Source of the DNA: Erythrophleum ivorense
Lineage: Eukaryota > Streptophyta > Magnoliopsida > Fabales > Fabaceae
Length of the DNA stretch: 64,000 bases
Assembly: GCA_026724425.1 (NCBI GenBank)
Contig: JAIUCV010000116.1
Location: 2,170,001-2,234,000 of the forward strand
Reading direction: 5' to 3'
Below, piece after piece: positions 11,601-26,600 of the stretch. Position 1 is the first letter of the stretch. The number at the start of each line of letters is the position of its first letter. The position numbers and the translations under genes are program-made. The notes under the pieces were generated by a model that saw only the letters and a program-made list of their open reading frames with translations, was not told the DNA's origin and ran no database searches.

Positions 11601-14600
11601 AGCGTAAAAAGCCTTTAGAAGAAGAAAAAATCCAAGCTTGGGAGACATTTTCAATTAAACTTGAAAGTGTTTGCCAAAGTGATCCATCTTCTGGGATGAT
11701 GTTTTCTTTTGTAGAAGGAAGTTTGTTACTGCACTTAGAAATGGTGAATGGATATTGCTTGATGAGGTGAATTTGGCTCCTCCGGAGACCTTAGAGAGAA
11801 TTATTGGGGTTCTAGAAGGGGAAATGGGGCCCCTTTGTTTAGCTGAAAGAGGTGATATTGATTATATACGCCGTCATCCAAACTTCCGTATGTTTGCTTG
11901 CATGAATCCAGCGACAGATGCTGGGAAGCGGGATTTGCCCTTTTCTTTACGGAGTAGGTTTACTGAGTATTTTGTTGATGATGTTTTGGATGATGGATTG
12001 ATTTAAGTCTATTTATTAATCAGTTTATTAGTGATGGCCATAAGGATCGGGAACTTGTAAATAAAATTGTGAGTTTCTATAAAGACATCCAAAGAGGAAT
12101 CTGAAGAGAGGCTGCAGGATGGTGCTAATCAGAAACCTCAATACAGTTTAAGGCCCTATTCCGTGCTCTAGAATATACAAGGAAAGCAGAGAGAAAATTT
12201 GGATTTCACAAGGCATAATATGATGGTTTTAGTATGTTTTTCCTCACATTGTTGGATGGGCCCAGTGCCAGAAATAATGAAAAAAAAAATATTGTCTCTT
12301 TTGCTAAGCTCAAATATGCTCCTCTGCATGTACCTTTTGACCAATATTTAACATCCATCAAATCTGATGCTTACTTTGGGGAGCTATGTTCTGGACTAAA
12401 AGCGTTAGGAGCATCTTGGGAATCTGGCTTGTGCTGTTCTAGTAAAGAGATATCCTGTACTTCTACAGGGACCTACATCTAGTGGGAAAACTAGCCTTGT
12501 TCAGTATCTTGCTGCACTAACGGGTCATGAGTTTGTAAGAATCAATAATCATGAGCACACTGATCTGCAAGAGTATCTAGGTTCTTACATAACTGATGCT
12601 AGTGAGGAACTTGTTTTCAATGAAGGTGTATAGGTTAAAGCGGGTAAGAAATGGTTATTGGATTGTACTAGATGAGCTTAACTTGGCTCCATCTGATGTC
12701 ATGGAGGCATTGAATCGGTTACTTGATGATAACAGAGTGCTTTTTGTTCCTGAACTGCAAGTAACCATACAAGCACATCCAGAGTTTATGCTTTTTGCCA
12801 CTCAAAATCCACTACTCTTTATGCTGGGCGTAAATGCTGTCTCGGCGCATTTCGCAATCGTTTAGTTGAGATCATGTTGGTGAAATTCCAGATGATGAGC
12901 TGAGCACAATATTGGAGAAGAGATGTGAAATCCCTCAAAGCTATGCTAATAAAATGGTTGAAGTGATGAAGGAGCTTCAGTTGCATAGGCAGAGAGTAGC
13001 AGAGTTTTTGCTGGGAAACATGGTTTTATAACTCCTCGAGAATTTGTTTCGTTGGGCTGATCGTTACAGAAGATTTGGAAAATCCTATGAAGATTTGGCC
13101 AAAGATGGCTATTATCTTTTGGCAGAAAGACTACGAGATGAGAATGAAAAGTCTGTTGTTCAAGAAGTTCTAGGTAAAACATCTTCGGGTTAAATTAAAC
13201 AGAAACAACATATATGATCAGGTATGGCCTCTTTCTTTCTGTGTTTCCCTGCACAGCTATTGTTAGTTACAGTTCAGGGCTGACATCTCCCCCCCCCCCC
13301 CCCTCTTTTTTTTAAGCTTTTGGAGCATTAATTTGACTATTCAATATCTAAACATATATTGAAAATTATGGTGAATGGAAGGTTGCTTTGTGTACTTATT
13401 CATTGGTCTGGTGCTGACAAGTTTATTCTGTGATATATATCCTGGCATGATATGATCTGTATTTAAGATTTTTTTGGACCAATTGAAGTGGAACTTGCGT
13501 TATGAATATGATGTGAGAATCTGTGGGTTAAATATTCTCAAATTTTTTCATGTATAATTTTTTAGTTTAAGCCACTTGTCATTCTTTCCTCGTGAATGGA
13601 TTCTTTTTTTGGTCTAATGTTGAGAAGAGATTGTGTAAACTGGATTTAAATTCAGAACTACCGTGACTATCTATGTATTGTGTATATTATTTTTTATATA
13701 TCTGTGTAATCAAGAATGATGTGAGCTCAGGGGAACTATTTGGAAATTTAAATATTCTTTTTCAAGTTAGTATTGATAATTGGTTATACAATACTTGGTA
13801 AAAGTAATGAGAACTTGATCAATAAGTGTCTGTCTTCAATATGGTTTTTTTTTCTTCAATAATTTTTTTAATTTATTTATTTTTTAAATCTTCAGGTGAT
13901 ATTTGAGGGGAAGCACTCTTTCAATTTGAGTGGTCCAGGAAGATCAGAAAGTCTGAAAGGTATTAGCTTGTTATCCCTTTCCAGCTGGTCCAAATTGTTC
14001 ACTAATCACTTACTGATGCTTTTCCCATATACAGTATTATCTTGACCAAAAGGCATGAGGAGGTTGTACTTCCTTGTGGAGCGCTGCTATCAATTGCGTG
14101 AGCCTGTACTGCTTGTTGGGGAAACAGGTGGAGGGAAGACTACTGTCTGTCAGCATCTAAGTGCTTGTTTGCAGTCAAAGTTACATATCTTAAATTGTCA
14201 TCAGTACACAGAAACATCTGATTTTATTGGGGTTGGTTGTCTCATACTTTCCATTTAATTTATTCTTGGAAGGAGTTTTTGGTGGAATATGTGTTACTAC
14301 TATCATTTGATGAAGTGCTGACTAGAACAATGTGTGCCAGGGGTTCCGTCCTATTCGAGAGAGGTCTAGACTGATGTCTAACTATAAAGAGATCGTGGAA
14401 CACTTGAAGAAGCTAAAGGCTTTTACCTGTTTTCCTCAAGGCCCTGTGAGTGCTATATTTGTTTTTATCCTTTCCATTTGGATCATTTGAAGAATTTGAG
14501 TTGGCAATTGTGGATATAAATGAGCCCCTACTTTTTCTCCATCCTTCTTATTTTTTATGTTTTCTGAGGTTTCTTCTTTTTACGCCAGTTTTGTCCCCTT

Positions 14601-17600
14601 GTTATCTTTTTCTACCAAACCTATTTTGTTCATAAAACAAATGTTAATTTGTTTTATTTTCTGTAGTGTGTTTCTTCTGACATAGATCAAGCTTCGTCAA
14701 CCCTTGATTTGCTGAATGGTATAATAAGGAAATATAAAGAAGGCGAAATTTGTTGTCCTGATGTCACCACAGAAGATCTTTATGCTTTTGAGCAATTGAA
14801 GTTGGACCTTAATAAGCTGCATGAAACGTGGCAGAGTCTATTTGTGTGGCAGGACGGGCCCCTTGTGAAGGCAATGAGAGATGGTGATCTCTTTCTTGTG
14901 GATGAGATATCTTTGGCTGATGACAGTGTGCTTGAGAGATTGAATAGTGTATTGGAGCCGGAAAGGAAACTAGTAAGTAATTTTATTTGTGTCTTGGACC
15001 ATTTCAGCCCAAAAGCTTAAGCTGATGGGAGAAGGCTTATGAATGCTTTTATATCTGCAACAGTCCCTCACGTGAAAGCACTATGGGCTGGAAGTGTGGA
15101 AAAAATACAGTCTTATTGCTTCTATTAACTTGCTGTTTAAGCCAGTTTTATTGCCATAGTTTTAGATCTAACTTCATAACTGAAGTTATCAAGTAATCAT
15201 TTCATTTCTTTTTATTCCAATATGCTTAATGATTATTGAAATACCTAAATTTGTAGGATATGTGTTACAAAGCAAGAGGGAATGTTAAAGGATTATGAGT
15301 TTTGTTGAGATACCTATCTAAGTGGAACTCCTAATGGATTAGGTGTTTATCTTAATCTAGAGTCTTAGAGTTTATCATTATTTAAGGGTCTTAGCTATCC
15401 TTTATCATTATCTTTAAGAGTTTATATTGTAGTTAATCTTTATCTTCATATTATTATCAATAAGAGTAAATTACACAGAGTTCCCTTGAGTTTTGTTAAA
15501 ATCACACAGATCTCCTTTCTATTTTCAAAATATACACAAACCTCTTTTAAAACAAAAAGTTACGCTGTACTTTAGTTCAATTTTAAATTCTTTGATTAAA
15601 ATACTCTCCATTAACCTTCTTATATATGTATATATTTATATTTTAATGGAGGGCATTTTAGTTTAAAAAATAAAAAATTAGACTAAAGTGTAGTTTTGTG
15701 TAATTTACTTTATAAATTAAAGGGCGAGAGGGACAGTCATAGTGTGTGTGGAGAGTTATGCTTCTGTGCAAGCCTCCTGATTCACCATATTTTTGTTTTT
15801 ATCCTAAATTTTACAATTTTATTATTATATGATTCTAATAGTTATCTCATCATTCTCTCTAGGAATTGATCTTGCAGTTAAACTCTTATAGAATATTATA
15901 AATGAAAGAAGTTGTGAGAGTATTCTGACCTTTATATGGTACTGTTATTTAGATGAAAAAAGAATTTAGTTAAACTCTTTTGGAATATTATAAATTTAGT
16001 TCCAATGAACAATTGCTCATTAGCATTTTCCAAAATGAGCACTTGTGAATGGGCAATAATTGCATTCACTTGCTTTGTGCTGGGAACAGGCATTTGCATC
16101 AAACAATTGCTCATTAGTTCTATTACTATTGCAATTTTTTCAATTTTTTTTCTTCTTGCAGTCTTTGGCTGAGAAAGGGGGGCCTGATCTGGAGAAAGTT
16201 AGTGCTCATTCAAATTTTTTTGTTCTTGCAACTATGAATCCTGGTGGTGATTATGGTAAGAAGGAGCTATCTCCAGCACTGCGCAATCGCTTCACTGAGA
16301 TATGGGTTCCCCCTGTCAGTGATTTAGATGAACTTCGAGAGATTGCTTTGACGAGGTACCATAAGTTTCACAGTTAAAGGATGAGTGTTTATATCAACTT
16401 CTATTTATTCCCGTTATATATTCTTTTTTTGTTTTGTTTTTTCCCCCCAGAATTTCCAAGCTTAAAGTTGCAGGCAACTCAGATCCTTCTGATTGGGATA
16501 AACTCTCAACCGTTGACATTGTTGATGCTATGTTAAGTTTTTGGGAGGTATGCTCTCTGCAGATTCACTATTGAAGCCATTAGTTTTACTTATTCATATG
16601 TAAAATCTTTACCATTGAGCTGATTATGGGTGGTTCCCTCTTGTTCAGTTAATTCCTTTCTGGCATTCCACTTATCTCTCACCTATGTTGAACCAAACCT
16701 TTTTCTTTGTCGTGCATATGTGGGGTTTGTTTTATTGATTATAATTTATGCAGGGTTGGTTACTCTTTCTTGGTTGCTTCCACTTATTTTCATGTTCTTG
16801 AGAAGCTTGTCATTTGCCTCTTCCGTGTTCGATCATGTAGGATTATTTTATTTATTTTTCCCTGAATTCGTTCCTACTTATATAGGTTAGTTGTACTTTT
16901 TTGCTTGCTTGTTCTATCTTCCATATTTGTGCATTTATAATTTGGTTTTTCATTGGATTTTTCTTCCTTTCCATCTATTGTGGAATAGAGTTTCTGAGTG
17001 GGTGTCAGCTCATGGTGTTATTAGAGGATTTCTCTTATGTATTTGCAAAGGAATTTAATAGCTTTTTGAGCAAATGTCAGTATTTTTGTGTCTTTTGTTT
17101 TGTTGTTTATGTAGCTTTTTGAGGATTTCTTCTCTTTGATCTCATAATAATTTTGTTTTCTATCTGAAAAAGAAAAAAATTTTGAAGAATTTTTCTCCGT
17201 TTCCATGTACTTCTCTTCATTCTCGTAATGAATAATTTTTTCTGTATGTCAAGAGAATATAGAATATGGGTTTTTGGGGTTGGGCTTATGTCATGTCCTT
17301 CTTGTAATAGTGGATCTCATGTATTCCTTGGAGCATGTACCACTTCCTTCACCTGTTCATAGCTATAGAGGTTCAGGAGGCTGACAATTCATGTCACTGT
17401 CTCAAACTCCTTTCTTCTGTCTCTTTCTCTGCTTACACTGTCCTCAAAAGTAGATTTTGGTGTATTTAAGTTCTTGCTTTGCCACCATTTTTTGGGCACT
17501 CATTCTTTTCATTTATCTTTTATTTGTAAAGATAATTTATTGTTTTATAAACATGTTGGTAATATATGTAATAAATGTGTGGAAGGATGTTAGTTTTTTA

Positions 17601-20600
17601 GGTAATTGTTACCCTATGGGTCATGTCAAAGTTGTAACATAAGTAAATTAAAATACAGCTACTACTATTAAGTGCTAGTTGGTGCTGATTATTTCTATTT
17701 ATCAGATCTATTATATCGGATGATTCATTTTTTTTTTTAAACTCTATGCTTTCCAGTGGTTCAACCAATTGCATCCTGGGAGAATGCTTACCGTGAGAGA
17801 TCTCATTTCTTGGATTGCTTTTTTTAATGTAATGGAAGAAAGCTTGGGACCTGAATATGCAGTTCTTCATGGAGTATTCCTTGTTTTGCTTGATGGATTA
17901 AGTCTAGGTACGTCTAATTTGTTATAGAATTGTGGGACAAGTTTGATTCTCTTTCTGTTTTTTTTTAGTTTTTGAAAACTGTATCTAAACATGAATTTTA
18001 AAAATTTGGTTTGAAAAACTATTCCTGAAACAATTGAAAATGTTTCAGATGATGTGATTTGAATATAAATAAAATAGTGTTCATAATTTACAAAAAAAGA
18101 TAATATAAATGATTATTTATGCTGGTTTATAAATATAATTGCAAAAGGACTATCAATAAGAGAGAGAAAATGGAGAACGAGAAAAGAGAACAACTTTGAG
18201 CTGTTCTCTGTTTTCTGTTCTAAAATGCAGAAAATAGAAAACATTTTTAAAAAATGTGCACAAAAAAGAAGTTTCATCAAACGAATTTTTTAATTTTTTT
18301 AAAACTGAAAACTGTGTTTGAAAACAAGAATCAAACACGCACATCTTTCCTATAACTTTTTCTTAGTTATTTTAGGAATTAAGTATTTTTGAATCGTTTC
18401 TTCTTATTATTTACATTTAGTTTCTCATTAATAAACTAATCATTGCATATTGTTCTATATTTGGGTTCCCAGTAGCTTTTTTTTTTTTTTAATTTTTATT
18501 CTTAGAACTTGACATAATGTGAAATTGTTGTTGTTTATTCTTAGAACTTATGGCTTTGGAATCTGATTGTTAATATTTGTCTCATAAACATGTTTTGATA
18601 GAGTTTGTGTGCTATTCCCCAAAATTTCACATTATGGCCCCCCTAGGTATCTGAAACGCTTGCCTACGACTGTATCACATATGCACTCTATATGCTTTGA
18701 AGTTTGATGATACTGAGTTTAATTGTTAACATGCATTTATTTTCTTCTCTTTTTTAAGAATTTCTTTGTATAACTTAACAGGGACTGGTATTTCAAAAAC
18801 TGATGCTGATGAGATGAGGGAGAGATGTTTATCCTTTCTTCTTGACAAGCTGAGGGTATAGGTTTTTTCCCCCCTACCCTTTATTCATTTACATTATGCT
18901 AATGTTTAAAAAATTGAATTGGCCATTGAGCTGAAAAGGGATTGGTTGACTGTTAAATGATTTGCTTGGGATTCAACTGTGGATAAATCGGAGTTTTAGA
19001 TGTATTTTTTAATACATATATTGTTAGAGATATTATTGACATTAATAACTTGAACATTTGAGTTGAAATATTTTTTAATATGGTATCTAAGCCTTTGTAG
19101 TCAAGTCGTCAAGTGTTTGATCCTTCCATGCCCTATTTCTTTCATTAAGTTTTAGCACTAGGTATAATGGGACTATGCTTTGTGCTCAAAGGGTGTGAGG
19201 GGTTGTGTTATAGATATTAGTAACATCAGTCATGGGCTTTCACTTAGTAGTTTAAACTTTTGAGTTGAAATGGTTCTTAACGCATATAATAGAAAATCAG
19301 AGGGAGCAGAACAAGTTTTCTTGGAATTTACTTGACAAATATGAATGCTGGAAAAATTTTCATCTCTTGTACCCTAAATTAACAGGGTTTGGCTTTATAA
19401 GATAATATGTCTTTTAATAATAACCTGAATTCTGCCTGTGCAAATGGAAAAATTTTATCATTTCTCATGAAGTTAATGCTATGGTGGGACTGTTGAAGGT
19501 TTTCAGTTTACATGCTTGCCATCATTGCTTAGAATTACTTCTTTTGATTCTCAGTGTCACGTAATAAGATGTAAAGGTTAAGTTACTGAATAATTTTTGT
19601 TACTTCATTGGTGCTACAGGTGGATGAAAGTAATTTGTTGTACTCAAAACTTTCAAGAATGGAAAACTATGGTTGGGGCGAATTTGGTAAATTGGTGGAT
19701 GTGTCCCATATTGATGATATGCAACTAGATAATTTATTTGGCATTGATCCATTCTTTATCAAAAAAGGTGATCATATGATACAGCATTCTACTTTCATCT
19801 TGTCTATTTGAATTGACTTTTGCCGAGTGCTTTCTCAGAATAAATTTCATGACAATTTTGTCATAAAAAATAAACCTGTTTGTGACTGAGTCCTTATCCT
19901 TCTTCTTTGATTGTGGAGTGATTCTCTTTTCCAAGTATCTTTCTATAGTGGAGGTTTGATCCATGCATCATAGATAGGCTTGATTAACCTCAATCTACCT
20001 GCTATAACTCTTAATAAATTTGCAGAGGGCCATTGGAGTTTTTTTGAGCTACTTTCTTCATTTATTTGTTTTGCTGTACCTAGGATGTTAAAGAGGGATT
20101 TGTTGTTCTCATTCTTTGTACACTTTTTGTAATTCAAAAAATTCTTAGAAAGAAAAACTAGAAAACTGATACTATTCAATAGTTGGTGTTGAAGATTGAG
20201 ATTAACCCCATGATTTGTGGGTTTGATTGAAGTTTATCTGATTTAGGTTTATTTCCTTCTTTAGTTTCTGTTAAGTTTGCTGTCACTTGTATCTTGGGAT
20301 ATTACTAGATTTAATGTTTTGTTTCCTTATTTATTCTTTCATCAGTCTTGTATACATATCCCTGTAATATTAAACATAGTTGACTATGAGTGAGAAATAA
20401 TTCGGATCTTTACATTTTTCAGATTATTCCATATGACTTTTGGTATATGCCTACAGGTTGTGGCAGTTGTGAGATTGGGGGATTTGAATTTAAGGCACCA
20501 ACAACCCACAGAAATGCCTTGAGAGTTGTGCGTGCCATGCAGCTTCCAAAGCCTGGTATTTTTCTTTAGTAGCATTAGTTCTTTTCCCTCAATTCTGTCT

Positions 20601-23600
20601 CAGAATTTACTCTCATGTTGATTGTCATATTTTATATTGATCACTGGTTTGCAGTTTTACTAGAAGGTAGTCCAGGTGTTGGGAAAACAAGTTTAATTGT
20701 TGCCTTGGGAAAGTTTTCTGGACATAAAGTGGTACGGATAAATTTATCTGAGCAGGTGAGTAATTAATCTTGCTTAGTTTATCTTACAGTTCTTGTTCTT
20801 TCTATATGTTTGTATAATACTGTCTGCCATATCATTTTTATACCTTGTGACTTTGTTTTCTAAATGTTTTTGGTGCAGACTGACATGATGGACCTGTTGG
20901 GGTCAGATTTACCTGTGGAAAGTGATGAGGGAATGAAATTTTCTTGGTCTGATGGGATACTATTGCAGGTTGAATTGTCGTAAGATGAAAGTTATAATGT
21001 TCATCACACTTTTGACATAAATATAACTAACAGCTGTCCTTATTTGCAGGCATTGAAGGAAGGGTGTTGGGTTTTGCTTGATGAGCTTAATCTTGCTCCA
21101 CAATCTGTTTTAGAGGTATTTTCTTGTCTATTTAAATGTTGCTTTATTATTATTATTATTATTATTTTTGCATCTTTGATTTACTCCGCCTCATATTTTA
21201 TTGAGCAATGATGTATTTGTTTTAATCTCATTTGTTTGCTGGCTTCCCTTTTCCTTTTTTTTTTTGGGGGGGGGGGGGGTGTTGCGCTTTATTCTATACT
21301 TATTTGTGGAGAAAGGGGGGGATGGCTTTACTATTGGAAAGTGTGAGTAGTAACACACTTCATTTGAATCAGGGTTTGAATGCTATTTTGGATCACCGAG
21401 CTGAGGTTTTTATACCAGAGTTGGGCCATACTTATAAATGTCCATCATCATTTAGAGTTTTTGCTTGTCAGAATCCATCGCTTCAAGGTGGTGGCAGGAA
21501 GGGCCTTCCAAGATCATTCCTAAACCGATTTACCAAGGTATTCTGGTTTACCAGGGAAATTATATCCAACTCCCTTGGAGTACTATTCCCTTCCCTTTTT
21601 TTTTCCCGTGACTAACTTTTTCTTCTATCAATCTCTTGCTTTTAGATGTTTAGCTTAGTCATAATTAGTTAGTCTTTCAATATTGATTATTTTGTCAATT
21701 GTATGCTTTTTGGTCCTTGATTACAGGTGTATGTTGATGAATTAGTTGCTGATGACTATCTTTCTATTTGTGAATCAAAATTTCCAATGATTCCAAGGCC
21801 TTTACTCTCAAAGTTGATCTTATTTAATAAAAGGATGCATGAAGAGATCATGATGCATCATAAGTTTGCCAAGGATGGCTTTCCTTGGGAGTTCAATCTG
21901 CGTGATGTATTTCGATCTTGTGAAATTATTGAAGGTTTTATTATTCTACTCTTTTCAATTCCAATTTGATGCATTTTCCTCCTTTTTTCTTCTTAATTCT
22001 TGTGTCATGTGGAAAGTCATTCCTTCGCTCTCTTAATATTTTCTTATGTTTAATCTAGGTGCTCCCAAGCACACAAGAGAATATTCCTTTTTGAACATTG
22101 TGTACATTCAAAGGATGCGTACAGCAACTGATCGCAAGGAAGTCTTACGGCTTTTCAAGGAAGTGTTTGAGGTGACGGCATTGATAAATCCCTATCCTCG
22201 TGTTGAGCCCAAATCTCATCACCTAATTGTGGGGAATGCTGCTATTAAGAGGAATCATGTCCAACTATCAACATCTTCTAGCTGTCAGCTTCAGATATTA
22301 CCTGAAATTCGTCTGAGTTTGGAAGCTGTTGCCCACTGTGTAGAGCATCAATGGTTATGTATCTTGATTGGCCCGTCGTGCTCAGGCAAATCTTCTTTGA
22401 TAAAACTGCTTGCTAACCTCACAGGAAATGTGCTCAATGAATTAAATCTTTCATCTGCAACTGATATATCTGAATTACTTGGATCTTTTGAACAATATGA
22501 TGCTTTGCGAAATTTTCACTCTGTTGTTACTCAAGTTGAGTGCTACATTAATGAGTACTGCAGTTTGCTAGTGGAAGCATCAAAGGCAGAATTCCTTAGT
22601 GAAAAACATCTAGTAACCAAATGGCTTGCTTTCTTGCCTTGTATGAAGTTTGACAGCTTGGAGGCTCCTGCTTCAATTTACGTTGAAAACTGCGATAAAA
22701 TTGTTTGCTTTCTTGATCTGTTGGCTGAGATCATTGAACAATTAAAGTTGAATATAGAGAAGAAATCTCTTCCCATATCTTATTCAACCACGGAACTTGA
22801 TTTGACCATGAAGACAATTTTGAAGCTGAAGGTGGATCATCAGAAAAGGCTAATTCCAAGAAAATTTGAATGGGTTCCAGGACTACTGATCAAGGCTATA
22901 GAACGAGGGGAATGGATAATCTTGGAGAATGCAAACCTATGTAGCCCCACGGTATGTGATGTCTATACTTGGTTATTTATTTATTTATTAATTTTTCCAC
23001 AAGGCATCATGCTTGCTTCTCAAGGCTTACTGTGCCTGTAAAAATCATTTTGTTTGTCTTTAGAAGTGATTGTCACTGAGTGTGTACAAAATGAACACTC
23101 CCTCAAATATTCTTTATTTATTTATTTTATTTTGTTTTAGGTTCTTGATAGAATTAACTCTTTGGTGGAATCTTCTGGATCAATTACGGTTAATGAGCGT
23201 GGAATTGTTGATGGAAACCCACTAGTTATTCATCCACACCCTAATTTCCGCATGTTTATCACAGTTAATCCCATCTATGGTGAAGTCTCTCGAGCAATGC
23301 GAAATAGGGGAGTTGAAATATATATGATGCAGCCATACTGGGCACTGGATGATGTGAGTGGAGACAAGTATGATGATACTGAAATCAAAGATGTGAAGAG
23401 ATTTCTCATTTTATCTGGTATTCCTGGTGCTCAGTTGGCAAATGCCATTGCCAGAGCCCACATTTTTGCTAAGAATGAGGGTTTACGTCTTAATGTTCAC
23501 ATAACATATCTTGAACTTTCGCGCTGGGTTCATCTGTTCCAGCAGCTTCTTATGAATGGTAGTAGTCCTATTTGGAGTCTACAACTAAGTTGTGAGCATA

Positions 23601-26600
23601 TATATCTCTCCTCTTTAGGTGAGGTTGACGGAGGGAAAATAATTCATTTTGCAATAACCAATTATTTATCAATAACTGATTTGCCTGCTTATGATACATT
23701 GGTGGCACGTCCTTTATGTTTGCCGGGTGGATGGCCAGTGCCGCTGAAGTTGAGGGATTTTATATATCACTCAAGAGAAACTTCAGTCAAACAAAACTGC
23801 ATGTATCTGGAGTTCCTGGGAACACAGCTTGCATCTCATCAATATCGAATTGCTCGGAATAGGTTTTCCCCAGACCGTTGGCTATATTTGATAGATATGA
23901 TGGCATTGCATGAGAGACTGTTTCCCAAGGTTTCAAATGTGATAATTTCAGACTGTAAAAGTGAAACTGAATTTGACTTGGAATTTACAAATAAGATGCT
24001 ATTGTTTGCTGCAATCTGGACCATTGAACAAGCAACGGAAAGTGATTTTAACCTCTATCTTCTCCGGTTTAGTTGGTTTAGTTCTCAGCTGCAACCCTTC
24101 TGTCAGTTCTTTCAGTATTTTCTCAGGCTGATGGAACAAATGGTCCAGCATCCTTTATGGAAATATATTTCACATCGTGGCCAGCTAGATTTTGATTTGC
24201 AGTCAATGCCACTGTTGTCACTCGAGTTATTTGATTTGGCTGAATCAAGTAGCACATGTAAATATCTCAGTAATGCTATTAGCTGTATAGATCTGCTAAG
24301 GTTAACTTACCAGCAATGGGATATTGAGAGCAAGCATGATTTTAATGATGAAGTTTACAGCTTTAAGTCATTTTTGAAGTCTCTTTGTAAATTGGAAAAT
24401 GAATTCCTCAGTAAACTTGCTGGTCCACCCTCCATGATTGTTGAATGTTCATCATTTGATAATTTAATACAGTTATACTCTGACATTATTGAGAATCATG
24501 TACTATTCTGGCGTCACTTCACTTCATCAAAGTTTGACCAGTTGATAATTTCATGGCGTTCTTTGGTGAAGGAGGCGGGAAAGCTGTTGGATATCTGTCC
24601 AAAACGGCTAGAGAAATTTGTGGTAAGCTAATCATGTACAATCTATTTTTATTTTCTCTTATTCTTTTCAGAAAGTTATTTATTTATTTATTTTTTCATT
24701 TAAATAGATGAAGAGCAGAAATTTGGAGAAATATTTTGCCAAAAAAAGAAGAAATTTGGAGTTGTTTTCTTTTTCGAAAAAATGCTTGCTGTGGGTTCAT
24801 GGTGGTCATCCATATTTACCTCCTTCTTCTGATTTACATCACAAACAATATCAGCTTTTGAAATTTGTTGAAATGTTGTGGCCAACAAAGACGACATCCA
24901 GGAATCAAGGTTTGCTATTCTGAATTCTTTTATTTTGGTTTTTCTTACTGCTGAGTTATTCTTTTCTTATTTAAATTTCTCCAAAAAATGTTCAGGAATG
25001 TTGAACAGTCAGCTAATTGATATTGTTGCATCATGTGATCATGATCTTCGTTTCCTTGTGGTGCAAGGTATATTTCTCTACTGTACTTTATCCTGTTATT
25101 AAGGTAATTTTGAGTTGCAAGTTATAGTATCCTTTTCACTGTCTAAGAACATTTTCTAACATCATATCTGGGGTTACATCACTTGTATATTACGAGTTTG
25201 AATGTTGGGTAGTTACAATGCCTCGTCCCCCCTTTGAAGATAATGTGATTATATTCTGAAGGAAGTTTTGTGATCTTTATTTTAGTAAGAAAGTTTGTTA
25301 GGTTCTAGAAATTTTCTTGTAATGAATGCAGTTGATCATCCCCTTAGTGGTGTTATATCATTGAGTGATTCCCCCCCTCTCTCTCAAGAATATTGAAGTT
25401 CACTGCACATTAGAAAGTGAACATCATGCATGTAAGCTGGCCTATGGAATAAGAATTATCCCGAAAGAATGTTATCTGAGGCATTGGTGATTTCAAGAAT
25501 TTGCAGTATGCTTCTTGATATTGATCTTGAAATGTAGTTGCTCAGATTAGGGCCTTATCTATTTATATGATTTCTCTTTTATGTATTTCCTATGTGAGTT
25601 GGTTTGGACTGTTATAGTAGCTTTGTAGTTGATGTTAATTATGAGTTTTTGATGATTACAAACGCAGTTCATGATATTGCTGCTTTGGGATTATTTCCAT
25701 ACTGTGGCCCAAGTACTTTTTAGGTCTTCGATGTAGTTTAAATTTAATTTCTCTAGTTACAACTTCTGTGCTTTGAAAACATTGAAGTTTAAATTTTAAG
25801 TTGGCTGTTGTGGCAAAAAAAAAAAGTCCATAAAATTCATGGTGGTTTCAAAAGGAAAACTAGAGATGATCCGAAAATTTAAATCTTGAAGTAGGTAGCA
25901 AAAACAGGTTTTACCACATGTATAAATTTCTTTTTAGCTGTTGATATATAATTCTGTTGGATCATATGTAAATTTCTTTCATTCTATAACTATGTAGGTG
26001 TTTCAATGTCATCATTTATAATGGAGAAATGGAGTCATGAGGTTGATGATGCTCATATTGTTAAGCAATTGGAGGAGATGTATCAGGTTTGTGCCTGTGA
26101 TGTCTTTATGGACATTTGTAAGAATCTGTATTCTTCATTAAACTTATGAATGCTTCTCTGCAGATGCTGTTAAGAAGGTTTGAATATGAAAAGCACAAGT
26201 TGCAGATGAATACAGGATCCAATGGTCTTGCGGATTGTGGTGAAAGTTCGGTTGCTTGTTGTTCATTTACTCCTGGAATGTTGTGCCTACAATATGCCTT
26301 TCATAGTTGGCAGGATACTCTTCCTCCAGTTGATAATACCAGTTTATATTGGGATATGGAGTTGCTTCAAGAGCTCACATCAATTCACTTGGATGATCTC
26401 AAAGGTTTACACCAAGTAAGATCAACAATTTTTTGTTGTTGGGTGTTTTTCTGTTTGACTTCTTACTTAATTGACTTTGTACGTTTTATGCCATTTGCAG
26501 AACTAAGATATATGGGCATTTTAAACATTGCCTCTGCTAATTTTTTTTTTTAACAATTTTTCTGTCAGATCCTATAGTGTGATCCTTATATGAAAAGGAA

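Noticed and set aside
11130..13180. Calling the whole MDN1 locus a pseudogene.
   Set aside because: The other roughly 14 kb of coding sequence is open with good splice sites, so decay is confined to one patch.
18960..19285. Two loosely similar segments around AACTTTTGAGTTGAAAT... near 19050 and 19255 as a small retroelement.
   Set aside because: Similarity covers only about 65 bp with gaps, and no element borders were found.
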